DNA from: Typha latifolia
Lineage: Eukaryota > Streptophyta > Magnoliopsida > Poales > Typhaceae
Length of the DNA: 64,000 nt
Direction of reading: 5' to 3'
Assembly: GCA_019914945.1 (NCBI GenBank)
Contig: CM034105.1
Span: 9,424,001 to 9,488,000, forward strand
The notes beneath the pieces are model-generated. The model saw nothing but the letters and a program-made list of their open reading frames with translations, was not told where the DNA came from and made no database searches. Within the stretch, counting starts at the first letter, position 1. Every line of letters begins with the position of its first letter. Below, one piece after another: positions 21,496-33,053 of this stretch. A program made the position numbers and the translations under genes.

Positions 21496-22611
21496 ATGAC
21501 ATCCACAAGGAGACCTATGAAGAGCACACCAATAAGGGAAGACTCAATCCACGATGACCCTAACTTTGAGGTCGATTCTTTTGAAGCAACCACGGTAGGA
21601 CCGAGTCAACCAACATCCATGGGTGTGAATATGGACTTGGCGGATGAATTTAGGGGCATGTTCCAAACATTGCTGCATAGAGTTGACACAATTCAAAAAG
21701 ATCACAATGATTTCAAGGAATATGTCATGAACTGATTGGGTTCGTTATCTACTCGACGACGATCAGAGCTTCAAGAAGGACCAGCGGTGGGACCTCATCG
21801 AATCGATACCTCACAGGTCTAGGTGTATCATGTGAGTATCAATGATCCCTTCTTACCTATGCCTACACATCATCCCCCACCTCCATTACAAAACTCAAGA
21901 CCGGCGGTGGTGGAACCCGAGAGGCGTGCGACACCGGTGAGCTTCGTCGATGAGGAGGATCGGCACTTTGAGGATGAGGTTGATCCCTTTGGAGATGGTG
22001 ATGGACGTGCTCGAGGATTTAGAGAAGGTGATCAACATGCACAAAGGTTTAGACCTGAACCAAGGATCTTACGTGAACCCGATAACGCTATTCAGGGGAG
22101 AACCACACACTTGGACTTTCCAAAATTCCAAGGCAGTGATCCAACGGATTAGGTGTTTCAAGTTGAATAGTATTTTGATTGTCAAGGTATAGCGGAAGAT
22201 GCAAAGGTCCAGATGGCAAGCTTTCGCCTCCAAGGAACGGCATTACATTAGTATAGATCGGTTATTCGTGGTGGTGGATTTACCGGATGGGCTGATTTTT
22301 GTAGGAGGATTACACGCATATTTGGGACAGCGGCATATGAAGATTTTGTTGCCACATTAAGCAAGATGATTCAGAGGACGACCGTATTTGAGTACCAAGC
22401 TGAGTTTGAAAGAGTTAGTAGTCATTGTGAGTCACCGTGGCCTGAACCGCTATTGATGAGCACATCTATTTCAGGGTTGCGGGATGAGATATAGGCGGAT
22501 GTTCGTGCTCCTTGTCCTACTACTCTTGAGGAGGCCTTCGAGAAGGCCGTGAGGATGGAGCAAAAGCATAAGGCTCTAAAGATGGCAGCAAAAACCAATT
22601 AGGGTAATCGA
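21496..22611 (+). pseudogene. Gypsy-B gag
   Basis: The frame starts MTSTRRPMKSTPIRED, contains a Pro-rich stretch (PMPTHHPPPPLQN) and the retrotransposon Gag core (VFQVEQYFDCQG, AKVQMASFRLQGTAL) at 22150-22350, and ends near KAVRMEQKHKALKMAAK. In-frame stops occur at about 21735, 21823, 22152, 22245, 22495 and 22600. The frame ends at a deletion junction, so no zinc knuckle or protease remains. Gypsy-C carries the same gag with its downstream part. Confidence 0.75.
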
Positions 22612-22922
22612 GATGGGCAATTTTGAGGTTGTTGCAGGAGGTGATGGATGATCCGGAGCGCTATCCAGAGTTGGAGAATCGAGGCGATTTGCTGCTGGAC
22701 CGCGAATGTATTTGAGTGCCCGCAAATGATGGATTGCAGCAGAAACTATTGGAGCACTTCCACTAAACTCCAGAGGTCGTTCATGAGAACTTATAGGAGG
22801 ATATCTCAGAGTTGCACGTAGCCAGGATTGAGGAGAGATGTGAGGAGTTTTATCCGTGCTTGCGAAGTCTGTCAAAGGGCTAAGACAACCACATTGAAAC
22901 CGGTCGGATTACTACAACCTTT

Positions 22923-23014
22923 TGTTACGATCCTTCCTCGGCTATAGGCTCTGATACCAGCTTGATACGAACCCTCTTTTGGTGCTATGGCCCTGATACC
23001 AGATTGTTACGATC
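22923..23014 (-). repeat. Two tandem LTR-end plus primer-site units in D1
   Basis: On the minus strand, GATCGTAACA (23005-23014) is followed by CTGGTATCAGGGCC, then TTCGTATCA (22963-22972), CTGGTATCAGAGCC, and the terminal GATCGTAACA (22923-22932). Spacings between termini are 42 and 40 bases. D2 has three such units. Confidence 0.85.
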
Positions 23015-23527
23015 TTGCACGGAACCTTGAGATCAGATCCCGAAATATCCTACCGTTGGATCGCTGTGAAATTTTGATATGATGTAGGCCCGGAAAAGAG
23101 CTTTCCAACGGATCTAGTTGGAGGCGAATCGGAGTTGGGGATCTCGAGATATCATTCGTTTAGTGGACGAACGTCAGGATACTCTGTTTTTGGATTCCGT
23201 GGATGAAGGCACGAAATCCTGGGTAATGGTGGATTGTGGAGGGCCGGTGTTGATGGGGTGGCACCGGTGTAAAAGTGATGGTGGAAGGGTTATGGATGAT
23301 GGAAAAGTTAGGGATAGCGATGGATAAATTGGAAGAAGGGGGAGAAGAGGGCCACTCCTAAGGGACTAGGGTGATTGGCCTGTCGAGGGAGATTAGAAGC
23401 GGCGTCGCCGGGGAGATTGAGGGAACGGGAGCGAAGAAGATGAAGGAGGCAAGGCAAACTCAATTCTCAATAATCAATTCCCAATTTTGGTTGCCCTACA
23501 CATACTTTTATAGGCTAACCAACAACT

Positions 23528-23635
23528 CAATCTTATCCTAAAACACAATCTTATCCTAAAACTCAATCTTATCCTAAAACACAATCTTATCCTAAAACTC
23601 AATCTTATCCTAAAACTCAATCTTATCCTAAGGTA
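23528..23635. repeat. Six 18-bp tandem repeats in D1 U3
   Basis: The unit CAATCTTATCCTAAAACA (third-last base varies) recurs six times directly upstream of the D1 TATA box on the minus strand. In D2 the corresponding place holds the GTTCGAACG palindrome cluster instead. Confidence 0.9.
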
Positions 23636-24444
23636 AATCCAAACTCGAGACGACGTCGGTGAAGTCCGAATCGTATCACCTTTATCTATACCGGACCATG
23701 TTTAGGAAGACATTTCTATGGACTTCATAGAGGGTCTTCCATTGGTATGTGATTATTCTATTATTTTTATGATGGTTGATAGATTGAGCAAGTATGTGCA
23801 CTTTTCGATATTGTCACATCTATTTTCAACCAAGTCGGTGGCTAAAATTTTTGTTAAAAATGTTGCTCGATTATATGGCATGCCACGCACGATTGTCTCG
23901 GATCGTGACGTGTATTTATGAGCAATTTTTGGATTGAGAGAGGACTTGATTGAACTTTAGTTTGTCCTGCCATCCAAAGACGGACGGCCAAACCGAGGTG
24001 GTCAATCGAGGCATTAAGCGGTACTTGAGGTGCTTTGTTGGAGAGATGTCGAGACGATGGTTGGAGTTCTTACCATGGGCAGAGTGGTCTTACAACACCG
24101 CCTACCATATCAGTATTGGCATGACTCCATTTGAGGTGGTGTATGGACGCACGACTTCGACGTTACACGCTTATGATCTAGTGGCATGTGCAGAACAGAC
24201 GGAGGTGGACTTAGATGGCACATTGAGGAGTTCTACCGGAGCCATTGGAGGAGATAGAGATTGTAGAGCTAGTTCATGTACTTGCTAGACGCCGACGATG
24301 ACATGGTACTAGATTGGAGATGGAGATTATAGTTCAGTGGCTTGGCATGCCATCCGATGAGGTGACATGGGAGTTGGAGACTGACATTTTGGAGTATTTT
24401 CCTAACTTATCACTTTGAGGGCAAGGTGGGGAAACGTGGTGGGT

Positions 24445-25207
24445 TGATACACTTAGTTAGGATCTTTTCTTATTGTATTAGTTATTTATTTTCATTAAAA
24501 TAAAATTCATGTAGGTCACATTCGAACACAGGAGGGGTTGCGTTCGAACGCCTTCATCAGGTTCGCACATACAGAGAACGTCTTTTGTGCGTTCGAACAC
24601 GATCGGGCGTGTTCGAACGCAATTGACGGGAATCCTCTAGAATTAAGGTTACTTATTGTTTTAGGACTTGTTCATTAGTTTTATAAATATGTGGATGGCA
24701 GCCAAATTCACAATGCTATTGGATTATTGATTTCTTGCCTCCTATCTTCTCTCTAGACTCTCTCCCTCCTCCCTCTTCACCATCCTTCCATCTCTACTAT
24801 TGGCAAGGTTTCTTCTAACTTCTAATCTCCCTCGACTATCGAGCCAACCCTCTTCTTTGGGATCTCGACCATTTCGTTCTCTTCATCTATATCTCTTCAT
24901 CACATCCACCATCCACCTTCATCTCCATACTATCCATAACCTTAACATCCACTCCACCCGTCACCACCACCATCACCCACGTTATTCTATATTTTCATCC
25001 CCGTTGTTGTTCGAATATGTGAAAGGCGTAAGTATAAAAGTAGTAGATCAGGAAGTTAAGAATCTAACTCAATTAGTTTCATAATTTTCTGATTAGAGGA
25101 GAATATCTAACGAATAGTTTCCCACGGTTGCGCAAACTGCTTCCTACAATAAATTCAGATCTTAAGGAATTGTTCCATAGCCGACCTTATGGCACAAGAA
25201 CCCGTCA
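24445..25207 (+). repeat. Gypsy-B 3' LTR (763 bp)
   Basis: Starts TGATACACTTAGTTAGG after a purine-rich primer (GGGCAAGGTGGGGAAACG) and ends ACCCGTCA. GCGTTCGAACGC is intact at 24540-24551, with further degraded copies to 24625. TATAAATA is at 24682-24689. It is shorter than the 5' LTR by losses in the palindrome cluster. Confidence 0.88.
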
Positions 25208-25641
25208 GGTTATCATCCGCAAACTGATGGGCAATCTAAAGTTGTTAATCGCTACCTTGAGCGCTATCTTGAGCAATATTTGTGATGCTTCGTCGGGAAG
25301 CAACTGAAGAGATAGCTAGCTTACCTACCCTAGGCGGAATACTCATATAACAAGCTCACCACACCGCTATTGCAATGACCCCCTTTGAGGCTATTTAATG
25401 GACGCGTTCCCCCCACATTGCGATCCTATGATCAACCGAGTGCACTTGTTCATTCTAACATAGATAAGGTGCTAGTGGAACGAGATGAAGTACTCAAGCT
25501 GCTCAAGCTTCATCTAACAGTGGCACAAAACCAATTGAAGCAAGTGTATGCAAACACCAAGATGGAAGCTAGAAAATTGGTGATTGGGTCTATGTTCGAC
25601 TCCAACCATATTGACAAATCTCAGTACAACCCATTTAGAAC
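25208..25641 (+). pseudogene. Gypsy-A integrase, middle part
   Basis: Resumes after Gypsy-B with sequence reading GYHPQTDGQSKVVNRYLERYL (the Q-S-K version of the catalytic Glu region; the Glu is changed to Lys here), then RVPPTLRSYDQPS and VAQNQLKQVYANTK, words of the integrase C-terminal region. It is cut at 25641 by the hAT element and continues at 45921. Confidence 0.8.
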
Positions 25642-25768
25642 TAAGGATGACCGTGCCGGTAGAGGCACGTCACTTGGCACAGGGTGTGCTAGTGGCACAC
25701 CCCCGTGCCGAGCCATGCCGACCGGCACACGTGCCATGCCAATCCGTGCCGGTCATGTGCCACTGTAG
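25642..25768 (+). repeat. hAT left terminal and subterminal GC-rich region
   Basis: After the terminal repeat, GTGCC and GGCAC words recur about every 10-20 bases (for example TTGGCACAGGGTGTGC and CCGGCACACGTGCC). The right end carries the same words in a regular array. Such subterminal motifs are typical hAT transposase-binding sites. Confidence 0.75.
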
Positions 25769-25789
25769 AGACCTTATTTTTAAATTTTT

Positions 25790-26000
25790 TTTATTTCCAT
25801 CAATCTTGATCACCTTTACTTATTTTCTTAATAAATATGATGACATGTGAAACCCATTATTTTTTTACTTTTTCTTATTTTCATCAATCTTGATCACCTT
25901 TACTTATTTTCTTAATAAACATGATGACATGTGGAACCTATTTTTTTTTAACTTTTTCTTATTTCCATCAATCTTGATGACATGTGGAACCCATTTTTTT
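25790..26000 (+). repeat. Tandem ~88-bp AT-rich repeat near the hAT left end
   Basis: A unit containing CATCAATCTTGATCACCTTTACT and ATGATGACATGTG is present about two and a half times between 25790 and 26000. No function is evident. Confidence 0.7.
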
Positions 26001-26367
26001 AACTTTTTTTCCATCAATCATCATCAATTAACTTTTGTCATTTGTCATTTTTGGAATGACAACTCATTTGTCATTTTTTGAGTGACAACTCATTTGTCAT
26101 TAGTTAAAATTGGAATAACAACTAATGACTAATTTCTGTTTGTCATTTTCTCTAATTTTAATCAAATCATGTTTTGTCATCTAATCTTTTTTTTTCTTTT
26201 TCTTATCTCCATCCTTAAAATATTTCTAAAACCCTTATGTGTGTTTAACACTTCTTTCTCTCAAGTCTCAACTATTTCGGTGATCTTATTTGACGGTGAC
26301 GAACTAGTGTAGAGCTCCCATGGTAATCTTCTCCAAGAATTTTTTTCATAGCTTATGTGATTCTGAG

Positions 26368-28685
26368 GTAAGTTTCTCTTTTATTCTCTTAATTAAATTT
26401 GGTTAAAATTTGTATATGAATATGTTTAGATTTACTTCATATGAGTTGATTTGAACTTAAATTTTATAATTTTATCTAAAATTTCTGCATAATTAGATTT
26501 TCCCAAAAATTTTACCCAATTTTTAAAAATCCAAAATTAATATGTCAAATTAATTAAAATTAGATAACAATTAGTATAAGAGTATGTTAGATTTACTTCA
26601 AATGAGTTAATTTGAACTCAAAATTTATAATTTTATCTAAAATTTCTGCATAATTAGATTTCTCCAAAAATGTTGCCCAAATTTTAAAAATCCGAAATTA
26701 ATATGTCAAATTAATTAAAATTAGATAACAATTGGTATAAGAGCATGTTAGATTTACTTCATATGAGTTGATTTGAACTCAAAATTTATAATTTTATCTA
26801 AAATTTTTGCATAATTAGATTTCTCCAAAAATGTTGCCCAAATGTTAAAAATTTGAAATTAATATGTCAAATTAATTAAAATTAGATAATAATTGGTATA
26901 AAAGCATGTTAGATTTACTTCATATGAGTTAATTCGAACTCAAAATTTATATTATCTAAAATTTCTGCATAATTAGATTTCTCAAAAAATGTTGCCCAAA
27001 TTTTAAAAATCCGAAATTAATATGTCAAATTAATTAAAATTAGATAACAATTGGTATAAGAGCATGTTACATTTACTTCATATGAGTTGATTTGAGTTCA
27101 AAATTTATAATTTTATCTAAAATTTCTGCATTATTAGATTTCCTCAAAAATGTTGCCCAAATTTTAAAAATCTGAAATTAATATGTTAAATTAATTGAAA
27201 TTAGATAACAATTGGTATAAGAGCATGTTAGATTTACTTCATATGAGTTGATTTGAACTCAAAATTTATAATTTTATCTAAAATTTCAGCATAATTAGAT
27301 TTCTCCAAAAATGTTGCCCAAATTTTAAAAATCCAAAATTAATATGTCAAATTAATTAAAATTAGATAACAATTGGTATAAGAGCATGTTAGATTTACTT
27401 CATATGAGTTGATTGAACTCAAAATTTATAATTTTATCTAAAATTTCTGCATAATTAGATTTCTCCAAAAATGTTGCCCAAATTTTAAAAATCCGAAATT
27501 AATATGTCAAATTAATTAAAATTAGATAACAATTGGTATAAGAGCATGTTAGATTTACTTCATATGAGTTTATTTGAGTTCAAAATTTATAATTTTATCT
27601 AAAATTTTTGCATAATTAGATTTCCTCAAAAATATTGCCCAAATTTTAAAAATCTGAAATTAATATGTTAAATTAATTGAAATTAGATAACAATTGGTAT
27701 AAAAGCATGTTAGATTTACTTCATATGAGTTGATTTCAACTCAAAATTTATAATTTTATCTAAAATTTCTGCATAATTAGATTTCTCCAAAAATGTTGCC
27801 CAAAGTTTAGAAATCTGAAATTAATATGTCAAATTAATTAAAATTAGATAACAATTGGTATAAGAGCTTGTTAGATTTACTTTATATGAGTTGATTTGAA
27901 CTCAAAATTTATAATTTTATCTAAAATTTCTGCATAATTAGATTTCTCCAAAAATATTGCCCAAATTTTAAAAATCTGAAATTAATATGCTAAATTAATT
28001 GAAATTAGATAACAATTGGTATAAGAGCATGTTAGATTTACTTCATATGAGTTGATTTGAACTCAAAATTTATAACTTTATCTAAAATTTCTGTATAATT
28101 AGATTTTTCCTCAAAAATGTTGCCCAAATTTTATAAATCCGAAATTAATGTCTAATTAATTAAAATTAGATAACAATTGGTATAATAGCATGTTAGATTT
28201 ACGTTGATTTGAACTCAAAATTTATAATTTTATCTAAAATTTCTGCATAATTAGATTTCCTCAAAAATATTGCCCAAAATTTAAAAATCTGAAATTAATA
28301 TGTTAAATTAATTGAAATTAGATAACAATTGGTATAAGAGCATGTTAGATTTACTTCATATGCGTTGATTTTAACTCAAAATTTATAATTTTATCTAAAA
28401 TTTCTGTATAATTAGATTTTTCCTCAAAAATGTTGCCCAAATTTTATAAATCCGAAATTAATGTCTAATTAATTAAAATTAGATAACAATTGGTATAAGA
28501 GCATGTTAGATTTATTTCATATGAGTTTATTTAAACTCAAAATTTATAATTTTACCTAAACTTCCTGCATAATTAGAAATGAAAAATTAACAAAAAATTC
28601 TAAAATTCTCAAAAATGGGGAAATTAGCAGAAAGTATTGTCTACTCAAATTTTTTTCATTTTAATTTTATTTTATTTGTCTCTAG
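26368..28685 (+). other. Probable leader intron of the hAT transposase gene
   Basis: A donor GAG/GTAAGTTTC at 26368 and an acceptor GTCTCTAG/ATGG at 28684-28685, directly before the transposase ATG, enclose 2318 bases. The sequence upstream of the donor (26240-26367) looks like a plant 5' leader. The intron is filled by the 161-bp array. Confidence 0.55.
26424..28580 (+). repeat. 161-bp tandem array, about 13.5 units
   Basis: The word GTTAGATTTACTTC recurs at 26424 (variant), 26586, 26747, 26908, 27066, 27227, 27388, 27548, 27709, 27870, 28031, 28192, 28344 and 28505. The steps are almost all 161 bases, with one each of 162, 160, 158 and 152. Units are AT-rich and differ by a few percent, with two subtypes alternating in part (TTTCTCCAAAAATG versus TTTCCTCAAAAATG), a sign of multi-unit amplification. 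Confidence 0.95.
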
Positions 28686-29705
28686 ATGGCTGACCCAAAG
28701 CCTACTCAAGAACCTAATATTGGGTGGAGACATGGGAAGATGGTGAGAGGGAATAGATTTCATTGGCAGTGTGACTATTATAAGATGATTAGAAAGGGTG
28801 GAGGGGTAAGTCGTTTGAAGAAGCATATAGCCGGTGGCTTCCCCGAAGTGTCTAAGTGTAAGAAGGTGCCACAAAAAATTCAGAGGGCAATGAAAACTGA
28901 TCTAGACAGTGTTTTGGCAGTCAAAAAAGCTGCAAAGTAGAAGCAAGCTAATATTGATAGACGAACAGCTGAGTACCACATAGTTGATGAGTACGAGAAG
29001 GGAGATGATATGGATCCAGATCTTCAGGCTGGGATACAGGCCTCACGAGAGAAACAATGGCAGCAAGAGGATGTGCATAGGCATAGGAGACAATTTGGGT
29101 CTTCTCATTTCGAGGAGGGTGTCGGCAGTGGCAGTGGTAGTGATAGTAGCAGTAAGCATGATAATGTTCACAGTAGACAAGCCTCTATCTTGGGTATGTT
29201 CGGCTCAACAAGGAGGACAGGAGTAAGGAGAGGAGGACCAAATATTCAAGATATAGACCCTAAAGCATACCCTGGCCCAGAATCTAAGCAAAAGAGGATT
29301 GATGCTATATGGAAGGCAGATAAAAAGGACATTGGTCGATCTATATCCAAATGGTTTCATTTTAGCCATATACCACCATTTGCTGCAGCAAATACTTAGT
29401 TCAGAAGCATGATCAGTAAGTACAGTGCAGAAGCATGGATCAAGCATTGAGCCCCCAACACAAAAAGAGATTGCAGGGAAGTACCTAGATGAGGAAGTGG
29501 CAGAGATAAGATCATGGATTTCTTCTTTCAAAAAACAATCGAACCAATTTGGGGTGACTTTGATGTGTGATAGTTAGACAGGACCTACTAGAATGAGCAT
29601 CATAAATTTTCTAATATACTACAATCGAAAAATCATCTTTTATAAGTCAATTGATGCATCAGATCAGATTCATGATGCTTACTATATACATGATTTGATG
29701 GATAG
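28686..29705 (+). pseudogene. hAT transposase, N-terminal part (BED finger and start of DUF659)
   Basis: The ATG at 28686 directly follows the intron acceptor. A BED-type zinc finger lies in the first 70 residues (FHWQCDYYK, then SRLKKHIAGG and CKKVP: two Cys, then His and Cys), expected to bind DNA. An acidic/Ser-rich linker follows after a stop at 28938. The DUF659 region is recognisable in pieces at 29450-29705 (GVTLMCDS, RMSIINFLIYYN, DASDQIHDAYYIHDLMD), with stops near 29397, 29448 and 29570. The frame is cut by LTR-E and resumes at 42966. Confidence 0.8.
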
Positions 29706-29726
29706 TGTAACGCCCTCGCCTAGCAC

Positions 29727-29762
29727 GGGCACGTGCACGCACACGTGCCCACGCGACACGTG
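29727..29762. repeat. CACGTG palindrome cluster at the LTR-E start
   Basis: GGGCACGTG and CACGTGCCC flank a six-base loop (29727-29750), and a third CACGTG is at 29757-29762. These are G-box cores and can also form a hairpin. Confidence 0.7.
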
Positions 29763-29769
29763 CGGCGCA

Positions 29770-32020
29770 CGCAATAAGTCGGGCGGGGCCCGTCACGCAC
29801 AGATAGTCTCCTGCGCACATATAATCATGACATCATTAAATAAAAACTGCTAATCTATCCATGATCACATAATCCATCACCAAATAAATCATATTATTAA
29901 CTAAATAAACTTGTTAACACATGAATATCTCAGTCCACAATAATATACATTAGACCATTATATAATCTGGCAGGACCCACACAGGCCAAAACAAACCATT
30001 AAGGTACAACTAAAATAACTAATACAAGAGTACACTATGATTCAACCTGTAATATCCAAATCATCATCTAATACAAAAGAATACAAATATCAAATACTGG
30101 TACAACTCAATATCTGGTTAAATTATCATCTATACCATCTTGCATCTATAACTCACCTCATCATCATTCTAAAATATCTTCTCAAGATATCTCAAGTTGC
30201 TATCACGTATTACATATCTGAGATGGTTAGAAAAGAAATAAAGAGAGTTATGAGCAAAAGACTCAGTGAATAGACCTTACCCCGAATCAGTGATGCCAAA
30301 TAGAAAGTAAATCATGTACTGGATAATATGAATCAGAAAGAGCATCATACTATGAATGAGTATATGAATGTTCATCAATAATACATAAGTGAAAAATAGA
30401 TAACATGTCATGTCATAACTGATAAAATATATAATCCTCGACAAAGTATAAATAAATCTCTAAATCATATCATTATCATAACTCTCTCTCTAATATAACA
30501 AATGATGCATGCCGACCATGACCATACTATGATATCAAATACAATCATATATGATGCATATTGATCACTCGATAATCAGGTAACCAAATGATAATAAAAT
30601 CATATGCATTTCTCAACATCACAATCATCACCGACATCTCAATATCATATCATCATACTAGACCACTATGCACAGTTAACACTCGGTACCTGGTCTCAAT
30701 ATCATGTCCGAAAGCTTAGAGCATACTCTGCCACTCGCAAGAGTATCTCAAATATAATCATACCCTGCCACCTGTTAGGGTATCAACATCCATCCAGACC
30801 GGGCACCCACATAATTGATAGAAACCTCGTGAGGATAACTCGTCACATATGCCCTAGCGAACGACATGTGTCCAAATGTCTGCTGCACACATAGACGAAC
30901 GACCTCGGACGTAAGGCCAACATGATCGTGACTATGTCGAGCAATCAATCATCCACCAAGCGCATCCTAACCCTCGCGCCCACTCGGGTATCCTCACGCT
31001 TTCTATCAACTATCCTATCAATCATATTTCATGCTTTCCTTCTAAATGTCAGATTATATGCATATATCCAGTACGATAATAAGTCAATGCATAACAAAAA
31101 TTTAGGTGGAATAGGAATCAAGAGAAAATGATGCAATGTAGTCTCCAACTGTATCGTCAACACATGCATACTCAAGCTAATATATTACATGTATACTCAT
31201 GCTACAGATCAACTCAGTATACAATCATAACAGTAGAATCATCTCTAATCACCTCTATATATATTACCAATGTACTCATATCCCAGATCAGCATAATTGA
31301 ATGCATGATAAAATATGCTGACTGTAATCATCTCTAGATAAAATCATATAATCACGCTGGAGGCCAAAATATGCATATACATTATATATACTATAACCTA
31401 ATTTGAGAAAGGCGTTTAGGGGATAAGACTACTCACTGTCTGATCAGAAGACACCAACCACCCATCTCTCACATCCATTAGATAACCGAGTGATACTTAT
31501 CGCTAGTAAGGTTCACGGGGTCTCAAATAAGGGGGTTCGGGATCTGAAAATATTCAAGTAATATTAATTAGCCGTTTATCCAATTAAAATTAATTCAAGT
31601 AAAATATTAAGGTTTATTTGGTTTAAAATCACTTCTTTTACTTTGTACATAACTAGATTCACATTAAAGGTATTTTCAAATATTATGACATACTATTATT
31701 ATAAAATGCTAGTTATAATATACGGAGAAATGTTCGTTTCTTTTTATTTAATATTCTAAATATATAATTATAAAGTAAAAGCTAAACAATTATAAATGGG
31801 ATATAAGTATAGATAAGATCTATTTATAATAAATTTATATTTCTTAGTCTATTTTGATTAGTTAGAAGTTATATAGTATTTACTTAATTATGCAAAATAA
31901 TTAATTAATTAATAAGACTAGTATCTTATTCTACACACGATAATATATAATAAATTGTTAAGATTACTTAAATTGCATATATTATGAATATCAGTACTTA
32001 AATCTAATAATTATAATTTA
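29770..32020. other. LTR-E left arm, non-coding
   Basis: About 2.2 kb of AT-rich DNA with no coding domain. It holds the hyphenated words usual in long gypsy LTRs (for example GAGCAAAAGACTCAGTGAATAG near 30250 and CTCACTGTC near 31430). The small open frames here have no recognisable content. Confidence 0.55.
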
Positions 32021-32025
32021 CAACA

Positions 32026-33053
32026 TGAAATAACCCCTAGACACACGTATGTATCTAAACACTAGGCAAAGATATTTTTCGTTTGCTTAAGTAAACATTA
32101 GACGAAATATTAAAAATGAAAGCAGAGATGTATGCCAAGATTTTAACGTGGAAAAACCCAAACGGGAAAAAACCATTGATCCAAACTCGGATCAAAACCA
32201 ATCACTAGAATAGTAGCAGTTACAAGACTGACTCACAAAACAACCCGTCGATCCAAACGACTTTGTTCCTCTCAGTCTTGCTCGCTAGAACCCACGATTC
32301 ACTGCTTCTCGTGATTGAAGTCCAATCTCAGTAACCCTCGAGATTGATCTTTCGTCTCGATATCCCTTAAGACGAAAGATTAAGATTTGTAGATGAGAAG
32401 AGCCTTGTGAGTTGAAGAACCAATGTAGCCTCCAAAAAGTCTCCTTGAATGATCTTCTTCAACGCCCTCAAGTTAGGGCAACACTATCCTTATATATCAT
32501 CTCCAAGATATAGCCAAATCCAAGTTATATTCGTACTCACGAAAATCCAATAAATTGCAAACTTCATAAGTGCGTTCGAACGCGGCCCGTGTGCGTTCGA
32601 ACGGCTTGACTTGATCTCAGGTGCGTTCGAACAGGCCCAAGTGCGTTCGAACGCAACAGCTTGAATTCTTCAGGTTGCGTTCGAACGCGTTTGTGAACGC
32701 TGCTCTCGGTCTGTGTGAACGCAGTGCCCGCGTTCGAACGCGTTTGTGAACGCGGCTCTCGGCTTGTGTGAACGCAGTGCTCGCGTTCGAACGCGTTTGT
32801 GAACGCGGCTCTCGGTCTGTGTGAACGCAGTGCTCGCGTTCGAATACGTTTGTGAACGCGGCTCTCTGTCTGTGTGAACGCAGATTTCGCGTTCGAACGC
32901 GTTTGTGAACGCGGTGTGAACGCGGCAGCTTTTCTTCAATGATCTTGCAATTCTTCACACGAGAGATATTCTAGACTTGAGTAAAGCTCATATACATGTA
33001 AAAATACACTTAGAATATTTTGAACACAATTGCCAACAATTAAAAACCTAACA
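32026..33053 (-). repeat. Copia-2 3' LTR (1028 bp)
   Basis: Directly preceded on the minus strand by a purine primer (AAAGGGGGAGAT). U3 carries five 53-bp units with GCGTTCGAACGC and a TATATAAGGA box near 32490-32500 downstream of them. It differs from the 5' LTR by scattered substitutions, a few percent by eye, with no length change. Confidence 0.95.
32676..32920. repeat. 53-bp tandem array in Copia-2 3' LTR
   Basis: The TCGAACGCGT word recurs at 32681, 32734, 32787, 32840 and 32893, an exact 53-bp period, five units. The fourth has decayed to TCGAATACGT. Confidence 0.92.

Larger units (their letters stand above)
22923..23678 (-). mobile_element. Family-D LTR (copy D1) inside Gypsy-B
   Basis: A 5-bp duplication CCTTT (22918-22922 and 23679-23683) bounds it. 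It lies in reverse orientation relative to copy D2 (51329-52338) and matches it from the TGATACGATTCGGACTTCACC start through the leader. On the minus strand CTTTTATA at 23505-23512 marks the TATA box. U3 holds six 18-bp repeats (23528-23635). The 3' end shows two tandem units of LTR terminus plus primer-site copy. No internal coding DNA is present, so it is a solo LTR or a coding-free element. Confidence 0.85.
22622..24420 (+). pseudogene. Gypsy-B integrase and chromodomain, interrupted by a D LTR
   Basis: The zinc-binding region is at 22622-22917. After the D insertion, the catalytic core resumes at 23684 with DFIEGLPLVCDYS, MVDRLSKYVHF and TIVSDRD (catalytic Asp). The HPKTDGQTEVVNRGIKRYL word near 23975-24030 carries the catalytic Glu. 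The core region ends at a deletion near 24228. A chromodomain-like tail (LARRRR, EMEI, WELETDILEYFP) reaches about 24415. The chromodomain would steer integration toward particular chromatin. Several stops are present. Confidence 0.75.
20595..25207 (+). mobile_element. Gypsy-B: internally deleted chromovirus inside Gypsy-A integrase
   Basis: Flanked by the 5-bp duplication GGTTA (20590-20594 and 25208-25212). Two LTRs of the same family as Gypsy-C enclose gag, the integrase end and a chromodomain. Protease, reverse transcriptase and RNase H are missing: at about 22612-22622 gag runs straight into the linker before integrase, as shown by comparison with Gypsy-C (48509 joined to 50750). A smaller deletion near 24228 removes the integrase C-terminal part. 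A family-D LTR sits inside it at 22923-23678. Confidence 0.9.

Noticed and set aside
26424..28580. Centromeric satellite
   Set aside because: The 161-bp length is in the range of plant centromere monomers, but the array is short and confined to an intron-like interval in a hAT element. No evidence here for a centromere.
30037..31337. Small open frames in LTR-E left arm
   Set aside because: AT-rich chance frames with no domain, inside a sequence bounded as an LTR.
32617..32958. Repetitive open frames in the Copia-2 3' LTR
   Set aside because: Same array artefact as in Copia-1.
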